Of a DNA stretch of 51,026 bases, positions 49,063 through 51,026 are shown piece after piece (the stretch's first letter is position 1; the number at the start of each line of letters is the position of its first letter). This DNA is from Chloroflexi bacterium GWB2_49_20 (lineage in GTDB: Bacteria > Chloroflexota > Anaerolineae > Anaerolineales > Villigracilaceae), in NCBI GenBank assembly GCA_001796335.1, contig MGMF01000012.1, forward strand, positions 1 through 51,026, read 5' to 3'. A program made the translations under genes and the position numbers. The notes beneath the pieces were generated by a model, which saw only the letters and a program-made list of their open reading frames with translations, searched no databases and was not told the DNA's origin.

Positions 49063-50076
49063 TTAAATCCCATTCAGTCCATTGAATAAAGCCATGTTAT
49101 CCAGAATTTTTTCCACTTCATCCAGGAAAGCATCCAACTTTTGCAGGCGTTTTTCAAGACCAGCCTCCAATAAACCCAACTGCTGGCAGCAGGCAGTCCA
49201 ATTGGAATGTTTCCCAGATTCTTCTGATGGAAGAGTATCAACAGACAAGCTCCAGGTGTGTAGTAAAGGCCACAATACCGCCAGGGGTTTATCCCCTGAC
49301 AGCAATGCTTCAAACCCCTGCCGGAAATACGCCAGGCGGGCAGGGTGCAAACGTACATCTGCGGATTGGATTTTTCCTGCCTCCAGGTAGTCTTTTTGCC
49401 AGGAGGGCAAAAAGGCTTCAAGGCTGTTTTTATCTGCCTGGTCTCCTCCCAGAAGGGAATACAAGTCCTCTGCCAGTCCTGCATTTCCGGTGTTTTCAGC
49501 AATGGGCCGAAATTCCAGCAGGAAGCGCCTTTCTGACAGGGGAGTATCTTTGATCACTGCTATGGAGTTGGCCGCATGATTGACTGATTTTAAGTAGAAC
49601 AACATGGATTTGGGACTTTCATCCTGTTTAGACAGAAGGTCGCTCCATATCTGACGGGCATGCTGCGCATTTCGCAGGGCGCGTCCGTATGCGTTAATCG
49701 GTTCGTAATATTTATCACGTACCCCGGCTTGGATGAAGTCAAAGAAATGCTGGGCATCGTACAAGCGGATGGGATCATACATTTCGGGTCCTAGCCAGGG
49801 GTGCAGGCGCAGTTCACGCGGAGGTTCATATTCACTGCGCGGGTTGTACTTGATGTCCAGATGGATTTCGGGTGTCAGCGGCACGATTTCACGCCGGACG
49901 GACGGCTGAAAAGGATGTACAAAAACCAGATCGATATCGGTGGTGTTTCCCAGCAGAGGTTCATCCTTCAGCAGCGATCCAGTCAAATAGGCTGCCACCA
50001 GGTCTGGTCTGGCGTGGGTTCGCTGGCTGACTGTCTCCCGGGCAACCCGCAAAAGGGATTCTTTTGTGATTCTCAT
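49063..50076 (-). CDS. Nucleotidyltransferase-fold protein
   Basis: 337 residues from ATG 50076 (GAGGAGA upstream). The N-terminal nucleotidyltransferase motif is YLTGSLLKDEPLLGNTTDIDLVFVH, the GS...DxD pattern, with a third acidic candidate in EIHLDIKY. The remaining 230 residues are helical (GRALRNAQHARQIWSDLL, WPLLHTWSLSVDTL). It could transfer a nucleotide to a small molecule or protein (aminoglycoside-type or MNT-like), but no HEPN partner is seen. The start lies 11 bp after the stop of the upstream deoxynucleoside kinase, so they form one operon. Confidence 0.8.
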   Translation of the reverse strand: MRITKESLLRVARETVSQRTHARPDLVAAYLTGSLLKDEPLLGNTTDIDLVFVHPFQPSVRREIVPLTPEIHLDIKYNPRSEYEPPRELRLHPWLGPEMYDPIRLYDAQHFFDFIQAGVRDKYYEPINAYGRALRNAQHARQIWSDLLSKQDESPKSMLFYLKSVNHAANSIAVIKDTPLSERRFLLEFRPIAENTGNAGLAEDLYSLLGGDQADKNSLEAFLPSWQKDYLEAGKIQSADVRLHPARLAYFRQGFEALLSGDKPLAVLWPLLHTWSLSVDTLPSEESGKHSNWTACCQQLGLLEAGLEKRLQKLDAFLDEVEKILDNMALFNGLNGI

Positions 50077-50086
50077 CAATATCTCC

Positions 50087-50737
50087 TCAGTCGCAGTTCT
50101 GATCACACAGGGGCAATTCGGATTGAAAGGGAGCCAGCTTGAGGGTTTCCCGGATGCGGTTCTCTATCCATTTAAGGTGTTCGGGCTGGCGCACGAAATC
50201 AAGCGGATTGGAGTCAATCACCAGGAAGGGGGTGCCGTCATAGGGTTTGGAGAAGAACTCTTCATAAGCCTGGTTGAGCTGGTGGATATAATCGCCGTCC
50301 ATATTCCGTTCGTAACTCCGGTCGCGCAAGGCAATGCGCTGCATCAATACGCTGGTATCTGCCCGCAGGTAGACCAGCAGATCGGGCAGGAGGATCTTTT
50401 CAGCCAGGGCCTCGTGGACGCGGTTATACATATCCAATTCATCCCCCAACAGATTGATGCGCGCAAACAGGCTGTCTTTGGCAAAGGTGTAATCGGAAAT
50501 CAAGGATTTTCCCTGCTCCAATAATCCAGGCACACTGCGTCTTTGCTGGTGGTAACGACTGAGCAGGAAGAAGATTTGGGTCTGAAAGGCATAGCGTTGT
50601 CTGTCCCCATAAAAATCTGAAAGAAAAGGGTTTTCTTCAAAGACTTCCAGCAGCAGATCAGACTGGAAACCCGGCGCCAGCAGGCGCGCCAGCGTGGTTT
50701 TTCCCACTCCAATAACACCTTCGATGGCAATATACAT
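50087..50737 (-). CDS. Deoxynucleoside kinase (second copy)
   Basis: 216 residues from ATG 50737, with GGGAG placed 5 bases before it; the GTG at 50749 is upstream of that site and unlikely. P-loop EGVIGVGKTT (7-15), EVFEENPFLSDFY, DYTFAKDSLFA in place of DRS, and lid RIALRDRSYERNMDGDYI. Same family as the gene at 45432 but divergent in the substrate motif, as in paired dGK/dAK subunits of lactobacilli (known for the family). First gene of the minus-strand operon with the nucleotidyltransferase. Confidence 0.92.
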   Translation of the reverse strand: MYIAIEGVIGVGKTTLARLLAPGFQSDLLLEVFEENPFLSDFYGDRQRYAFQTQIFFLLSRYHQQRRSVPGLLEQGKSLISDYTFAKDSLFARINLLGDELDMYNRVHEALAEKILLPDLLVYLRADTSVLMQRIALRDRSYERNMDGDYIHQLNQAYEEFFSKPYDGTPFLVIDSNPLDFVRQPEHLKWIENRIRETLKLAPFQSELPLCDQNCD

Positions 50738-50810
50738 GGCATCTCCCACAATGGAATATGGTTAAGCATACCATAATTTAACCCGACGGGTGAATTTATT
50801 GGTGCTGAAG

Positions 50811-51026
50811 TCAGGTCTGAAAGTTTTTTGCCCCAACCAGTTCATCAAGGGAGTTCTTTCCTATTTGGGACAATGTCACAAAACCGGATAAGCCTGAAAG
50901 AGATTGTTTAAAAAGCCCGCTTGCGTTGTCATTCTTCTTTGAGGTGCGTGTTTTCTTCAAGCGGATAGCAGAGTGCAAGCCGTTCCGTTCCAGGTAATAA
51001 TGATTGTTGCCATCATCATAGCCTTT
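50811..51026 (-). pseudogene. Truncated IS transposase (DDE, IS5/IS4-like)
   Basis: On the minus strand, open to the window edge, 71 codons read KGYDDGNNHYYLERNGLHSA then IRLKKTRTSKKNDNASG, the conserved YDDxxNxxxLxxxGIxxxIRLKKTRT block near the end of DDE transposases. The following residues (LFKQSLSGLSGFVTLSQIG) do not continue the family pattern with its catalytic E region, and a stop follows, so the reading is probably frameshifted or rearranged. 5' end outside the window. Confidence 0.6.

Overview
Kind of organism. The window looks like chromosomal DNA of a free-living bacterium, most likely a Chloroflexota (Anaerolineae-like) genome. The assignment is inference. It rests on the combination of a two-component NarL-type system, many small stress/membrane proteins (GlsB/YeaQ/YmgE, CsbD, YtxH, dodecin, lmo0937-type), SpoVS in a genome with no other sporulation gene in view, a sortase with its own LPxTG-type substrate, Thr-Pro-rich lamin-tail proteins and lipoproteins with TPT-type linkers. 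No rRNA, tRNA or CRISPR array was seen.

Layout. 1-4.3 kb: end of a secreted beta-sandwich protein, a repeat-bearing gap, a DUF1003 protein and a histidine kinase/response regulator pair. 4.35-8.6 kb: a dense run of small stress proteins (basic TM protein, dodecin, two GlsB-type, receiver-only protein, CsbD, YggT-type, YtxH, tiny membrane proteins). Three copies of a structured ~78-bp element sit in its gaps; a fourth lies at 15.8 kb before a third GlsB-type gene. 8.7-10.4 kb: an ice-binding-like LPSTG surface protein with its sortase. 10.5-15.8 kb: envelope genes (two AI-2E/PerM permeases, YihY/BrkB, diacylglycerol-kinase-like, PAP2). 16.3-27 kb: radical SAM/B12 enzyme, LUD protein, RNB ribonuclease, eRF1-like protein, a ClpB tail remnant, a DUF697 GTPase, small proteins, a trimethylamine-dehydrogenase-like flavoenzyme and an rRNA-methyltransferase-like protein.

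27-33 kb and 40-44.5 kb: two islands of large exported proteins and lipoproteins. Three of them (27318, 40400, 42453) look like distant paralogs. Two transcription units of the first island share a 145-bp upstream repeat with a 16-bp-spaced promoter. The same promoter core recurs at 38.1 kb, where its upstream half is duplicated in tandem. The two lipoproteins of the second island share a nearly identical leader and signal peptide.

33.7-36.8 kb: two canonical integron attC sites, plus degraded ones, delimit gene cassettes carrying two related alpha/beta hydrolases and an esterase. No integrase is in view, so this is a CALIN-type array (cluster of attC sites lacking an integrase).

44.6-51 kb: a DsbA-like protein and a deoxynucleoside kinase; then, on the minus strand, a lamin-tail protein and SpoVS; then a candidate replication origin at about 48.65-49.0 kb (AT-rich stretch, TAG-trio run, perfect DnaA boxes); then a nucleotidyltransferase and a second deoxynucleoside kinase. 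A degenerate transposase end closes the window.

The strongest leads are the origin without dnaA nearby, the integron-like cassette array, the covarying ~78-bp element beside stress genes and the shared promoter module of the exported-protein genes.
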